From NCBI GenBank assembly GCA_031761405.1, contig JASEVX010000013.1:41848730-41912729 (forward strand): a DNA stretch of 64,000 nt, written 5' to 3'. Source of the stretch: Serripes groenlandicus. Lineage: Eukaryota > Mollusca > Bivalvia > Cardiida > Cardiidae. The position numbers were made by a program, and so were the translations under genes. Shown here piece by piece: positions 30,080 through 39,845 of the stretch (within the stretch, counting starts at the first letter, position 1; each line of letters opens with the position of its first letter). Below the pieces are notes generated by a model. The model did no database searches. It had not been told where the DNA came from and was given only the letters and a program-made list of their open reading frames with translations.

Positions 30080-30580
30080 ATATGCATCTGTAGCAGACGA
30101 ATTTTTTAAAAAAACGAAACATCGTGGCAAAAGGAGAACATTTTTCATGATAAGGAACTTCTACCTTTTACCAAAATGTTTTCACTCGGTTATATCATTT
30201 TTTATGATTTTTTTCCATGTTTTCATCTTGTTGTTGATTGATTGATTGGGTTGGGTTTAACGTCGTTTTCAACAATTTTTCAGTCATATCACGGCAGCCA
30301 GTTCACATATTCATGTGTTTCCTGGCTTTCTCTCACCAGTAATCCACACAATAATCCTTCCAAGCAATTGGCTGCTTTTCCACATAGACTGTTAGCTTAT
30401 TGGTGGAAGACGAATGACGCTTGTCTCAATGACTTTTTTTAAACGACGAAAAGAATGTTGGCCGAGCTGGGGTTCGAACTCACAACCCCTGGATTGACAG
30501 CCCGCGTCGATACCGACTGAGCTACCGGGGCTCGCCTTATTGTAATAAGTAGTCCGCTGCAGATGCGTTGTATGTTAGAA
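30080..30580 (+). mobile_element. MITE-P copy split by a SINE-1
   Basis: Left part ATGCATCTGTAGCAGACGAA, GGAGAACATTTTTCATGATA. The right part resumes after 30535 with AGTAGTCCGCTGCAGATGCG and TTGTATGTTAGAAGG. Outer ends are eroded. Confidence 0.65.
30233..30535 (-). mobile_element. SINE-1 copy, full length, reversed
   Basis: TTGATTGATTGATTGGGTTG tail, TTTAACGTCGTTTTCAACAA, CATATCACGGCAGCCAGTTC, body CTTCCAAGCAATTGGCTGC, head GGGTTCGAACTCACAACCCC then GAGCTACCGGGGCTCGCC. The best-preserved tRNA-like head of family 1: read on the - strand it begins GGCGAGCCCCGGTAGCTCAG. Confidence 0.9.
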
Positions 30581-30709
30581 GGAAGTTCATTTAACTCGTG
30601 GGTAATTTTCGGTTATAAACATTGAGAAGAAACAGGAGTAATTTTAGTCTTAAATATTTCGTTTTCTTTTCACCTAAATATTTCGTTTTCTTTTCACCTA
30701 AATATTTTG

Positions 30710-30928
30710 TACGGCAGCTCTAAAGGGACACACATGAATTTTTTTTATCTCGTGCGCACGAGATACTAAGTCGTGCGAACGAGATATTAAGTCGTGCGAA
30801 CGAGATAAGTATCTCGCGCGCACGAGATACTAAGTCGTGCTAACGAGATACTATCTCGGGCGCACGAGATACAAACAAATTCGTATGTAATTTATAAAAA
30901 TGTGTGTGTCCCTTTAGAGCTGCCGTAA
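30710..30928. mobile_element. Hairpin MITE with TACGGCAGCTCTAAAGGG ends
   Basis: TACGGCAGCTCTAAAGGGAC at 30710 and its complement GTCCCTTTAGAGCTGCCGTA at the right end. The centre is a nest of CTCGTGCGCACGAGATACTA and GTCGTGCGAACGAGATA repeats, themselves palindromic. ATTTTG on both sides is a possible 6-bp target duplication, but the flanks are repetitive. I recall similar elements from several invertebrate genomes. Confidence 0.85.
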
Positions 30929-31017
30929 TTTTGTTTTCTTTCCACCTAAATATTTTTCAATGTCGTCCGATACAGAGGCGACAGAAGTCAGGGGCGTAGC
31001 TTTGCAATACTCAATGT

Positions 31018-31243
31018 GTAGGCCGTCTCGTGAGAAAATCAACATTGTGGACCCGGATCAGCCTAAGCATGCCACACAGGCCTACCCGGATAGTTCGCCT
31101 CATGTGGATGTTCTGTTTCAGGAATAACTACTCTATACATCTATCCCCCCTAAGACGGAATGTGTCGGCCGGATCAGTCTGCGCGGACAGCGCAGGCTGA
31201 TCTGGTCGATGCATTACGCAGATCTCTATCGCCGAAGCTGCAT
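31018..31243 (+). mobile_element. MITE-G copy, deleted left arm
   Basis: GAGAAAATCAACATTGTGGA runs directly into CCCGGATCAGCCTAAGC, losing CTCTGCGTAAAGTATCGA. Later GACGGAATGTGTCGGCCGGA and GATCTGGTCGATGCATTACG. The right end GATCTCTATCGCCGAAGC matches the variant inside 5559-6193, a distinct subfamily. Confidence 0.8.
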
Positions 31244-31449
31244 TTTGGGAAATTTTAGAAAAAATGTGTAGGTACGTGCCTACAGTGCCTACAGTGCCTA
31301 AAGGGAGCTACGCCCCTGGAAGCCGTCTTTATCGCGCGAGATGGACATTTGTATATGACCAGCCAAACTCGAGAGTATCGGCAGGCAGTCAATGCTACCA
31401 ACGACTTCTGTAACCATTATGGAAAAATGTAGACATTGTTCCTTATCCC

Positions 31450-31830
31450 ACAATGTTTTCACTCTGGACCAAAACACCCAAGTTGTGAAGATGTTGTTCT
31501 CGTATTATCGAACTCCGTGTAGTGATATCACTTTATATACCTTTTTTTATTTTCAACCATACATGCACCTGAACAGAGCTCTAGATAAGGGGCGTTTTGC
31601 ATGTTCTAAAATCCTTATTCGACCCTCTAACCCTAATCCCACAATGTTTTCACTCTAGACCAAAACCCCCCATGTTGTCAAGATGTTTTTCTTGTATTAT
31701 CGAACTTTGTGTGTTGATATCACTTTATATACCTTTATTTCTATTTTCAGACATACATGTCTAGACCCAGAGCTCTATATAAGGGGCGCTTTTCATGTTC
31801 TAAATTCCTTATTCGACCCTCTAACCCTAT
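31450..31830 (+). repeat. Two tandem copies of a 190-bp segment ending in MITE-H
   Basis: ACAATGTTTTCACTCTGGAC at 31450 and ACAATGTTTTCACTCTAGAC at about 31642. Each is followed by GAAGATGTTGTTCTCG-like and GATATCACTTTATATACC, then CAGAGCTCTA. The first MITE-H is cut at CTCTAACCCTAAT, where the second copy starts, so the segment duplicated after MITE-H insertion. Confidence 0.8.
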
Positions 31831-31961
31831 GTTGTTGGTACTCAAAAGAATCGTCTCAATGAGACGATTCTTTTGAGTACCAACAGCATAGGGTTTGGTT
31901 GAACTTTAAGAGAGATATTGTGAGGAAAACAGCTGTAAACCGCTCCTTATCTGTAGCTCTG
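31768..31961 (+). mobile_element. MITE-H copy, near intact
   Basis: CAGAGCTCTATATAAGGGGC to TCCTTATCTGTAGCTCTG. The hairpin is perfect: TACTCAAAAGAATCGTCTCA with its complement. No flanking duplication is visible. Confidence 0.85.
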
Positions 31962-32234
31962 CATGGTACTTCTCAACGTTAAAGATATATCATTCCTAAG
32001 TAAAGACACAATTAACTCTTTACACGATTAACCAATCAAACAGCTCGCCATACCGAAGAGTTCCGAATTAGAGAGATATTGTGAGGAAAACAGCTGTAAA
32101 CGGCTCATTATCTCTAGTAGCTCTGCATGATATATCTCATTGTCAAAGATACATCATTCCCTAAGTAAAGACACAATAAACTCTTTACACGATTAACCAA
32201 TCAAACAGCTCGTTAAACCGAAGAGTTCCGAATG
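31908..32234 (+). repeat. Tandem duplication, unit about 162 bp
   Basis: AGAGAGATATTGTGAGGAAA at 31908 and again at about 32071. Both are followed by CAGCTGTAAAC, AGTAAAGACACAAT, CACGATTAACCAATCAAACA and GAAGAGTTCCGAAT. The duplicated unit includes the right third of the MITE-H. Confidence 0.85.
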
Positions 32235-32330
32235 GTTAGTGGAAGAGTTCATTACTTTAATAGAGCGTCTGTTGATCCTGAAAATCAGAACAATTGAAAT
32301 TTTGAAAAACAAAATTCTATTTTAAGACAC

Positions 32331-32609
32331 ATGGCTTCCAAAAATAGCAAAACGACTAGGCGCAGATCGATGGCCTCCGTTGTTGTAATAGAGACAATCT
32401 TATTAATTCTAGAAAAACGGAGAGAGAAACGAATGACAGTGGTGGTAGCTCGCGACAAATCAGAAAATCCGTTACCATGGGAACCTGTTGCTTACTGCGG
32501 TATTAGAAAGAATGAATATATCGTGCAATTCTCTGTTATAGGTCAAAAGATACCAATTAAATTCCATATTTTTGCTCTTCTGATTTTGTTTAATATATAT
32601 AGGATCTGA
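32331..32609 (+). other. Unexplained 92-codon ORF upstream of palindrome D
   Basis: ATG with MASKNSKTTRRRSMASVVVI, a basic N-terminus followed by a charged segment (LEKRREKRMTVVVARDKSEN) and a hydrophobic C-terminus. I do not recognise it. It ends just before the palindrome at 32613, giving the same ORF-then-hairpin order as 11957/11721 and 55863/55737. It may be the N-terminal remnant of another transposon protein or chance; it does not resemble the two Crypton-like ORFs. Confidence 0.25.
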
Positions 32610-32612
32610 CAT

Positions 32613-32726
32613 GTCATTTTATATAAAGTTTTATTAAACAAGAAATTTGTTATTAAGCTAAGCGAGCCTCTGGCGAGCTTGATAACACATTTCTTGGACG
32701 GGTTTGATAAAAGTTTATGAAATGAC
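32613..32726. repeat. Palindrome D with GA/GA tip
   Basis: GTCATTTTATATAAAGTTTT pairs imperfectly with GATAAAAGTTTATGAAATGAC, and CAAGAAATTTGTTATTAAGC with GCTTGATAACACATTTCTTG. The tip at 32664-32676 is GA-GCC-TCT-GGC-GA, closed by C-G. The arms have several compensatable mismatches, so it is older than palindrome C. Confidence 0.85.
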
Positions 32727-33257
32727 AACGATTGTCAGATTCTTTTTATCACATGACGAAACACAAAAAGAAAATCGTTTTTTCGCTGTCAGAAAATAGT
32801 CCAACATGTAATACTTAATAGACTGTTAACTAATCACACAAAAATAATGTTATGACCCAATACTGGTCCCTTTACCTCGTCCATCTATCGTGACGTTTGT
32901 GTTTACTGGATATACGTTCTAAGCCATTTTTTAGACATTCGCGGATGAATACACAAATAGCGATTCGGTCATGTTATATTACACGTGTTACATAAACAAA
33001 AATACGCAATGGGCATATTACATCGGATACAAGCATTGTCATGTGAACAAATCTTTATTAGCCACGTGTATTGGTATTAAGAGGTCTGGTCATCCTCCGT
33101 CATACCTTATAATAAATATGTTATAAGTAGTATATAGAAATTTGTTAGTAAATATAGATTAAATTCCATCTTTGTTTCCACAAAAATCAACAATATACAA
33201 TATGTTATAGATGTAAACTACGTAGTTTATTGTCGAACAATAAATCATAGTAATATA
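32727..33257. other. No gene seen
   Basis: AT-rich spacer, no repeat family recognised, no conserved frame. Confidence 0.5.
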
Positions 33258-33385
33258 TGTAATACAAAACACATACAACCAATTACATAAAACATGTAAT
33301 ATATATAATACAAAACACATACAACCAATTACATAAAACATGTAATATACACAATACAAAAAACATACAACCAATATACAAAACA
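33258..33385 (+). repeat. About 46-bp minisatellite, three units
   Basis: ATACAAAACACATACAACCA followed by ATTACATAAAACATGTAATA, repeated with decay in the third unit. It opens two short - strand frames that are artefacts. Confidence 0.85.
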
Positions 33386-34010
33386 TGAAATATACACAAA
33401 ATCGAAAGTTCATAATTCCAAAAAGAAAAAAAAGAAAGAAAAAAAAAGAAAGAAAGAAAATCAACTCTCAATTTGTACAGGTAGGACACACTATATCATT
33501 GATGAGAGTAACCACTCACCTATAAAATAATCCAAAACGATGGAGGAGGTCATGTATTATGCCAGAAGGATATCACTCCGCGAAGATGGTTTCCGTCATT
33601 TTGCATACACTCAGTCTGGCTCAAAACTGGTTTTGCACATACTCTATTGTCACTATCAGACAAGTTCAATATACATGTACTAAACATTATCAAATTACTC
33701 AGTTCCAGTGCTATCCTTACATATTAACAATGCATTTAAAAATCATTGTCACATGCACTAATTTCTAGGCAAACATATGTTTTTTAGGGACCGGTCCGCG
33801 GAAGCATTTGGTTTAGTTTGACCGTATAAATTGTTTAATTGAACATCTTCTCAACATGTGTGTAACTGTCTGGTTATCGCTTTCAGCGCCGAATTTCCTA
33901 AAGTAGAATATTCCATGTTCAAAATCGGGCAGTTCCATTTTTTTTTTATAATAAGAGTTCTGTTTGCAAAACCTCCATGTTGCCATTGTTTTCCTCGTAA
34001 ACAACTTAAG
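33386..34010. other. No gene seen; A-rich tract
   Basis: AAAAAGAAAGAAAGAAAG-like run at 33418-33460, then unassigned sequence. The frames here are short. Confidence 0.5.
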
Positions 34011-34200
34011 TCGTCACCACACATCGGTGGTGTAGCGGTCAAGAGTCCTCCCCGGATGCGGGCTCGATCACCAGACGGGTAATAAAGGGCTTATCAACAA
34101 CTTTGGCGAACAGGGCTGTTGTCAGGAGTACCGAAGACTTACCCAGGAAACCCCCGTGATATAATTGAACAAATGGTTGAACTTGGAGTAAAACACGATG
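34011..34200 (+). mobile_element. SINE-2 copy, internally deleted
   Basis: Head ATCGGTGGTGTAGCGGTCAA and CTCGATCACCAGACGGGTAA, then a deleted body and the tail CCCAGGAAACCCCCGTGATA and TTGGAGTAAAACAC. Confidence 0.65.
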
Positions 34201-34539
34201 CACACAAGAAAACAAAACATAATCTAGGATTTCAGATTTTTAACTAAACAAACGACCACTTGCTGTATACAGACGACTTTTACCAATTGTGTTATAAAGA
34301 ATCTCCAAATCAAGTCATTATAGTTTGACTTTTAAGCATTCAAATGTTTTCAACTGAACTTCTCTATTTTTGAAATGCACTATTATACATGTATATAGCT
34401 TTACGACTTACACAGTTAACCGATGAAGACGAAGTTTGTCCTCACAAAGGTTGTACACTCAGTAGCAGTGAAATCTCTGTTTATGCTCGTATTTTTACTT
34501 TTCGAATTATGCGTGTTTCTTATAACAATCAAATGCCTC

Positions 34540-34683
34540 GGTGGACGTAGTGGTAGAGCGTGCGCCTCGGGTGCGGGAGAGTCGTTGGTTCGATCCCCGG
34601 CCGGGTCATACCAAACACTTTAAAAATGGTAGTGATTGCTGCCCTCCTTGGTGCTCACGACTGACTGGCTGATGTCAGGACAA
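34540..34683 (+). mobile_element. SINE-2 head and body, 3' truncated
   Basis: GCCTCGGTGGACGTAGTGGT, GGTTCGATCCCCGGCCGGGT, GATTGCTGCCCTCCTTGGTG and GACTGGCTGATGTCAGGA, then broken by a MITE-G at about 34684. Head boxes are well preserved. Confidence 0.75.
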
Positions 34684-34687
34684 GTCA

Positions 34688-34954
34688 TTCTCTATCCCGC
34701 TAAGACGGAATGTGTCGATCCGGATTAGCCTGCGCGGACTGAGCCGGCCCAAGGAATCTGCGCAAAGTATCGACCCGGATCAACCTAAGCTTGCCTGTGA
34801 GTTTTCTGTTTTCAGGAATCATTATTCTATACCTCTATCCCCCCTTAGACGAAATGTGTCAACCCGGATTAGCCTGCGCGGATTGCGCAGGCTGATTTGG
34901 ATCGATACATTACGCAGATGTTATAATGTTGGTTTTCTCGCGGGTCGGCTCATA
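34688..34954 (+). mobile_element. MITE-G copy, left end rearranged
   Basis: Begins inside the element with TCCCGCTAAGACGGAATGTG, then GGAATCTGCGCAAAGTATCG starts a second, nearly complete pass ending TTCTCGCGGGTCGGCTCATA. Probably two overlapping copies. Confidence 0.75.
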
Positions 34955-34989
34955 TTTTGTTGCCATATACAATTATTTAACATTATACA

Positions 34990-35213
34990 TTGTACAGGTA
35001 TATCATATATACAGAGACATATATATATATATATAAATATATATATATATTTCTATTAAGGCCTGTGATATATACTATTATAGTCAAAATGGTCTGGTCA
35101 CAAGTTCTCACAACATTATATACGGCCATTCCCTTATATATATATAGACTTGCCTTGATTGTCATTGGCTGTATATACAAAGACACAGTGAATAGATCAT
35201 ATTTCGCAATAAC
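34990..35213. repeat. TATATA microsatellite and a duplicated 65-bp block
   Basis: ATATATATATATATAAATAT at 35020-35050. ACTATTATAGTCAAAATGGT through TACGGCCATTCCCTTATA (35075-35140) recurs at 35948-36013 with few changes. Frames here read through microsatellite. Confidence 0.6.
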
Positions 35214-35475
35214 ATATGAACCGTCCCGCGAGAAACCAACATTGTGGACTCTGCGTAAAGTATCGACCCGGATCAGCCTAAGTATGCCGCGCAAGCTAAC
35301 CGAAACAAACACTTTTCGCCTCCTGTGGATTTTCTGTTTCAGGAATCATTACTCTATACCTTTATCCCCCTGAGACGGAATGTGTTGACCCGGATCAGAA
35401 TGTGTGGACTGCGCAGCATGATCTGCGTCGATACATTACGCAGAGGCCATAATGTTGGTTTTCGCGCTGCTCATA
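35214..35475 (+). mobile_element. MITE-G copy, near full length
   Basis: TATGAACCGTCCCGCGAGAA to GGTTTTCGCGCTGCTCATA. Modules: GTATCGACCCGGATCAGCCT, GGATTTTCTGTTTCAGGAAT, GAGACGGAATGTGTTGACCC, GATCTGCGTCGATACATTAC. Confidence 0.85.
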
Positions 35476-36091
35476 TGTCACTTTAATAAAACTTTCGTTT
35501 GTCCGTCCGTACGTTCGTCAGCTGGCACGTGTTGAATATACAAACAGCATCGACACCACTTTCTGCCTACGCGACGTAGGTAAATATATATTTGACGACT
35601 TATCAACTTTTTTTCCTCGTTTGTGTTCTTGGAGATCTTCTCGAGTGTGTGATTATTTTGATAAAAACAACATCAACGCTAATGAAATGTCACAAGAATG
35701 GATCTGTTCGAGTAATATCAGGGGGAAGGCATCGCGAACATCGGTAAATAAGTGGGTTTACGTCAGACAGTTTTATTGGGACCGCGACACCCTGGAAAAG
35801 GTCCATATCGTTGCGTCCCCATCTCTCCCGATCGTGTACAAGTTCGGACGGCGACACTTTAATGTAATAACACCTTATTTTGGCTTATCTTGACTCAAGG
35901 GGCGAACACAGACATTGTTTTATCGCCGTTTTCTTGTAATACAAATTTACTATTATAGTAAAAATGGTCTGGCCACAAGTTCTCACAACATTAGATACGG
36001 CCATTCCCTTATTAGTCGCCGAGCAGAAGCCCGCGACTTATATTTTTAATAACTTTTCGGAAAGGACCTTGACTCAATGGGCGAAAACAGA
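35476..36091. other. No confident gene; one 90-codon open frame
   Basis: A + frame at 35621-35893 (no ATG at its start) includes a stretch near 35690-35740 with moderate GC. I cannot match it to a family, and a donor-like GTAAATAAG at about 35745 is not paired with an obvious acceptor. It could be an unrecognised exon, but support is weak. Confidence 0.3.
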
Positions 36092-36358
36092 TATGAGCGC
36101 ATCCCGCGAGAAAACCAACATTATGGCACCTGCGTAATGTATCGACGCAGATCAGCCTGCACAGTCCGCGCAGACTGATCCGGGTCGACACATTCCGTCT
36201 CAGGGGGATAGAGGTATAGAGTAATGATTCCTGAAACAGAAAATCCACAAGAGGCGAAATATGTCCATCCGGGTAAGCCTGCGCGGTATGCATAGGCTGA
36301 TCCGGGTCGATACTTTACGAAAAGTACACACTGTTGGTTTCCTCGTGGAACGGCTCAA
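36092..36358 (-). mobile_element. MITE-G copy, near full length, reversed
   Basis: TATGAGCGCATCCCGCGAGA to CCTCGTGGAACGGCTCA. The order is reversed: GATCAGCCTGCACAGTCCGC first, GAAACAGAAAATCCACAAGA in the middle, and GCCTGCGCGGTATGCATAGG near the end. Confidence 0.85.
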
Positions 36359-36384
36359 CTTTTTTATATATTCATATAATTCTA

Positions 36385-36420
36385 ACTTCGACAGTGTAGT
36401 GGTTAGAGCGTCCGCCTCGA
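36385..36420 (+). mobile_element. SINE-2 head, left part of a split copy
   Basis: ACTTCGACAGTGTAGTGGTT then AGAGCGTCCGCCTCGA (A-box region). The remainder of this SINE resumes at 39000. The last ten bases TCCGCCTCGA are the left copy of the target duplication for the foldback element. Confidence 0.8.
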
Positions 36421-37003
36421 TGTCCGTGAAGTTGGCAATCTGGCAGTCTGGCAGCCTGGCAGCGTGAAGTTAGCAGTCTGGCAGTCTGGCAGCCTGGCAG
36501 CGTGAAGTTAGCAGTCTGGCAGTCTGGCAGCCTGGCAGCGTGAAGTTAGCAGTCTGGAAGCGTGGCAGTCTGACAGCGTGAAGTTAGCATTCTGACAGCG
36601 TGGCAGTCTGGCAGCACGAACTGAGGAGCGTGACAGCCTGGCAGCACGAACTGATAAGCGTGGCAGCCTGGAATCACGAATTGAGCAGCGTGGAAGCCTG
36701 GCAGAATGAACTGATCAGCGTGGCAGCCTGGCATCACGAACTGAGCAGCATGGCAGCCTTGCAGCACGAACTGATCAGCGTGGCAGCCTGGCTGCACGAA
36801 CTGAGCAGCGTGGCAGCACGAACTGAGTAGCGTGGCAGCTTGGCAAAGCAAAGATGTCAGTCGACAGCGTTATGAACTGAGGCACATAACATCGTGGCAG
36901 CCTGGCAGCCTGGCAGTCTGGCAGCGTGAAGTTAGCATTCTGACAGCGTGGCAGGCTGGCAGCACGAACTGAGCAGCGTGGCAGCCTGGCAGCAGGAACT
37001 GAG

Positions 37004-37254
37004 CATACAACTTAAAATATATACTTTTACACAGACTTTTCATGTGAACTAAGCCATATCCCTTTACGTGACATTTCGTTTTTAACAGCGCTAGCATTTT
37101 TAACAGTCCCCGGCAGTCCCCAGCAGCGCGAAACACCCGGTCTAGGTACAAGATCTTTCGTATATGTTACGATGCACTAACTTTTCTTTCAATGAGTTTT
37201 AAGCAAAGATAAAAGGTGAAAGATTTCATTAAATCAAGTTTTTTCGAATTCTTG
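37004..37254 (+). repeat. Internal direct repeat, copy 1, of the foldback element
   Basis: CAACTTAAAATATATACTTT through TTAACAGTCCCCGGCAGTCC and AGTTTTTTCGAATTC. It recurs at 37546-37804 with a 16-base insertion (GCTGTGCTTTTTACAC) and point changes. The first 75 bases are also present inverted at 38045-38120, so this core module exists three times. Confidence 0.85.
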
Positions 37255-37545
37255 TGCACATTTACCTCTATTTTTTTATCGCTCTCGAAAGCCGAAATCG
37301 CGCGATGTTTCTTGTCTTTGATTGATTGAAAAATGCTTGTCTACAAAATTAAAACACTTTATTTTGCCATTTTCATGGAGCTTAGTGTCATCTTACCATA
37401 CCCCGTAACGGAGCGTTATTTCATGAACGTTTTCTAATCTTTTATAACAGAAATCAAGTTTTACATGTTTTCAAAAAAATGAAAAATGAGAAATTCCTTC
37501 ACAGTAGTTCATTAGAAAAATACGCCTATATAAATGTCGCATACA

Positions 37546-37804
37546 ACTTAAAATATATACTTTTACACAGACTTTTCATGTGAACCAAGCCATATCCCTT
37601 TAGGCGACATTTAGTTTTTAACAGCGCTAGCGTTTTTAACAGTCCCCGGCAGTCCCCAGCAGCGCGAAACACGCTGTGCTTTTTACACCGGTCTAGGTAC
37701 AAGATCTTTCGTATATGTTACGATGCACTAACTTTTCTTTCAATGAGTTTTAAGCAAAGATAAGAGGTGAAAGATTACATTAACTCAAGTTTTTTCGAAT
37801 TCTA
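37546..37804 (+). repeat. Internal direct repeat, copy 2, of the foldback element
   Basis: Second copy of the module at 37004. The sequence between the two (37255-37545) includes TTTTATCGCTCTCGAAAGCC and AGAAATCAAGTTTTACATG and is unique within the window. Confidence 0.85.
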
Positions 37805-38999
37805 AAAATCGGCTTGTGCTAAATTTCAAAGCATTCCTACAGGCTTCCCAAGAAGGTACATGAATCAGTTTAGTTTGATTGTAGGATAAAAATTGAATTA
37901 GCATGAAGTGGCCTGCCAGTCAAACCATCGATACTCGACTGACCAATCATCGTCAAGATAAGGCGGGGCTTATCAGTTGCCCGTTGCTTTCCTCCATGAC
38001 CTCCGAAAATCTACAAATAGACATAACGCGGCCTGTCAGTCAAACGAAATGTCGCGTAAAGGGATATGGCTTAGTTCACATGAAAAGTCTGTGTAAAAGT
38101 ATATATTTTAAGTTGTATGCTCAGTTCATGCTACCAGGCTGCCACGCTGCTCAGTTCGTGCTGCCAGCCTGCCACGCTGTCAGAATGCTAACTTCACGCT
38201 GCCAGACTGTCGGGCTGCCAGTCTGCCACGCTGTTATGTGCCTCAGTTCATAACGCTGTCAGACTGACATCTTCGCTTTGCCAAGCTGCCACGCTACTCA
38301 GTTCGTGCTGCCACGCTGCTCAGTTCGTGCAGCCAGGCTGCCACGCTGATCAGTTCGTGCTGCCAGGCTGCCACGCTGCTCAGTTCATGATGCCAGGCTG
38401 CCACGCTGATCAGTTCATTCTGCCAGGCTTCCACGCTGCTCAAATCGTGATTCCAGGCTGCCACGCTTATCAGTTCGTGCTGCCAGGCTGTCACGCTCCT
38501 CAGTTCGTGCTGCCAGACTGCCACGCTGTCAGAATGCTAACTTCACGCTGCCAGACTGCCACGCTGCCAGGCTGCTAACTTCACGCTGTCAAGCTGCACA
38601 ACTGCCAGACTGCTAACTTCACGCTGCCAGGCTGCCAGACTGCCAGACTGCTAACTTCACGCTGCCAGGCTGCCAGACTGCCAGACTGTTAACTTCACGC
38701 TGCCAGGCTGCCAGACTGCCAGACTGCTAACTTCACGCTGCCAGGCTGCCAGACTGCCAGACTGCTAACTTCACGCTGCCAGGCTGCCAGACTGCCAGAC
38801 TGCTAACTTCACGCTGCCAGGCTGCCAGACTGCCAGACTGCTAACTTCACGCTGCCAGGCTGCCAGACTGCCAGACTGCTAACTTCATGCTGCCAGGCTG
38901 CCAGACTGCCAGACTGCTAACTTCACGCTGCCAGGCTGCCAGACTGCCAGACTGCTAACTTCACGCTGCCAGGCTGCCAGACTGCCAACTTCACGGACA

Positions 39000-39170
39000 T
39001 CCGCCTCGAGACCGGACCACCAGTGTTTTAATTCATCATAGGATAATACCATAGACTTTAAACATGGAGGAAGTGGCTCCATCTTCCGCTGCGTTCATGG
39101 TTGCGGTGTAGGCATTACGACTGATCCGCTGGTGTCCGCGAAAGTCCACAATGAAAGTAAGCAAACGTTT
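39000..39170 (+). mobile_element. SINE-2, right part of the split copy
   Basis: Resumes TCCGCCTCGAGACCGGACC with a decayed B-box, then body TGGCTCCATCTTCCGCTGC and TACGACTGATCCGCTGGTGT. It has diverged from the consensus more than the foldback arms have from each other. Confidence 0.7.
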
Positions 39171-39331
39171 GTACATTCTCATGACTTTCAATTGACAGTT
39201 TTTCAAAATTTATCGCCAAAATAGTTCGAACTACTTGTTACTTACTTTGTTTTCACTATAAGCAATATTTGCAGAAGTTTCAACATTTAAAGATATTTTT
39301 CTCCATCTGGAGTTGAGTATGCTACGGAAAT

Positions 39332-39510
39332 ACAGTCAAACCTGTGCTAAAGACCACCTTTGGTTAGCAATTCCCTGTCTATAGCTACCGTACTTTTAGT
39401 TTTCCAAAATACTCATTTTCTATAAAAATCACCCTGTAATTAAAGACCATCTTTCAAAGAGACCAGATTGTTCACATCCCATTGGTGTTTTTTATACACA
39501 GGTTGGACTT
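39332..39510 (+). mobile_element. MITE-K copy
   Basis: ACAGTCAAACCTGTGCTAAA, AGACCACCTTTGGTTAGCAA, CACCCTGTAATTAAAGACCA, and TTTATACACAGGTTGGACT at the right. Confidence 0.8.
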
Positions 39511-39661
39511 GATATATTTGACAACATATCAATTTGTTCTTCATTTTGGTTGTTTGAGAACAGCGGGTAGGGTGGCTTGGTGCACCCAAAATATTGCTAT
39601 ATACACTCGAGTATCGATAGCTCAGTCCATAACGGTATAGCGTCATTCGTCTTGGAACGGA

Positions 39662-39845
39662 TCGCCTCGGTGGTGTAATGGTAGAGCGTCCGCTGCAATT
39701 GTGAGAGGTCGCGGATTCGATGCCCTGTCGAGTCATACCCAATACTTTAATAGTGGAAGTAATGGTTGCCCTCCTGTGCGCTCAGAGTTGCGGGGTTAGC
39801 GTGACGACTGACTGGCTGGTGTAAACGGACTTATCCAGAAAACGC
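39662..39845 (+). mobile_element. SINE-2 copy
   Basis: CGCCTCGGTGGTGTAATGGT, GCGGATTCGATGCCCTGTCG, AATGGTTGCCCTCCTGTGCG, GACTGACTGGCTGGTGTAAA, then GAAAACGCCGC. Truncated at the tail, where it meets a MITE-P fragment (39848-40000: GGCAAAAGAAATGTCTCC, TTGTATGTGGGAAAGGGAT). Confidence 0.8.

Larger units (their letters stand above)
36421..38999. mobile_element. Foldback transposon with minisatellite inverted repeats
   Basis: A 2579-bp unit, TGTCCGTGAAGTTGGCA at the left and its exact complement TGCCAACTTCACGGACA at the right, flanked by direct repeats TCCGCCTCGA (36411-36420 and 39000-39009). The outer parts of both arms are tandem arrays: a 38-bp unit (GTGAAGTTAGCAGTCTGGCA then GTCTGGCAGCCTGGCAGC) and a 30-bp unit (GCAGCCTGGCAGCACGAACT then GATCAGCGTG). 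The left arm has three 38-mers and the right about eleven. The inner parts (37008-37080 and 38045-38130) are also inverted. There is no transposase frame; His/Cys-rich frames are repeat artefacts. The structure fits foldback elements of the FB/Galileo or MULE kind; the superfamily is inference. Confidence 0.85.

Noticed and set aside
30480..30535. Possible tRNA gene on the - strand
   Set aside because: Good A- and B-box strings, but part of a full SINE-1 with body and tail. Acceptor-stem pairing is not supported.
36546..38578. His/Cys-containing repeat frames (PGCHAAQFVLPGCHADQF type)
   Set aside because: These translate the 30-bp minisatellite in the foldback element's arms, appear on both strands, and have a period divisible by three by chance.
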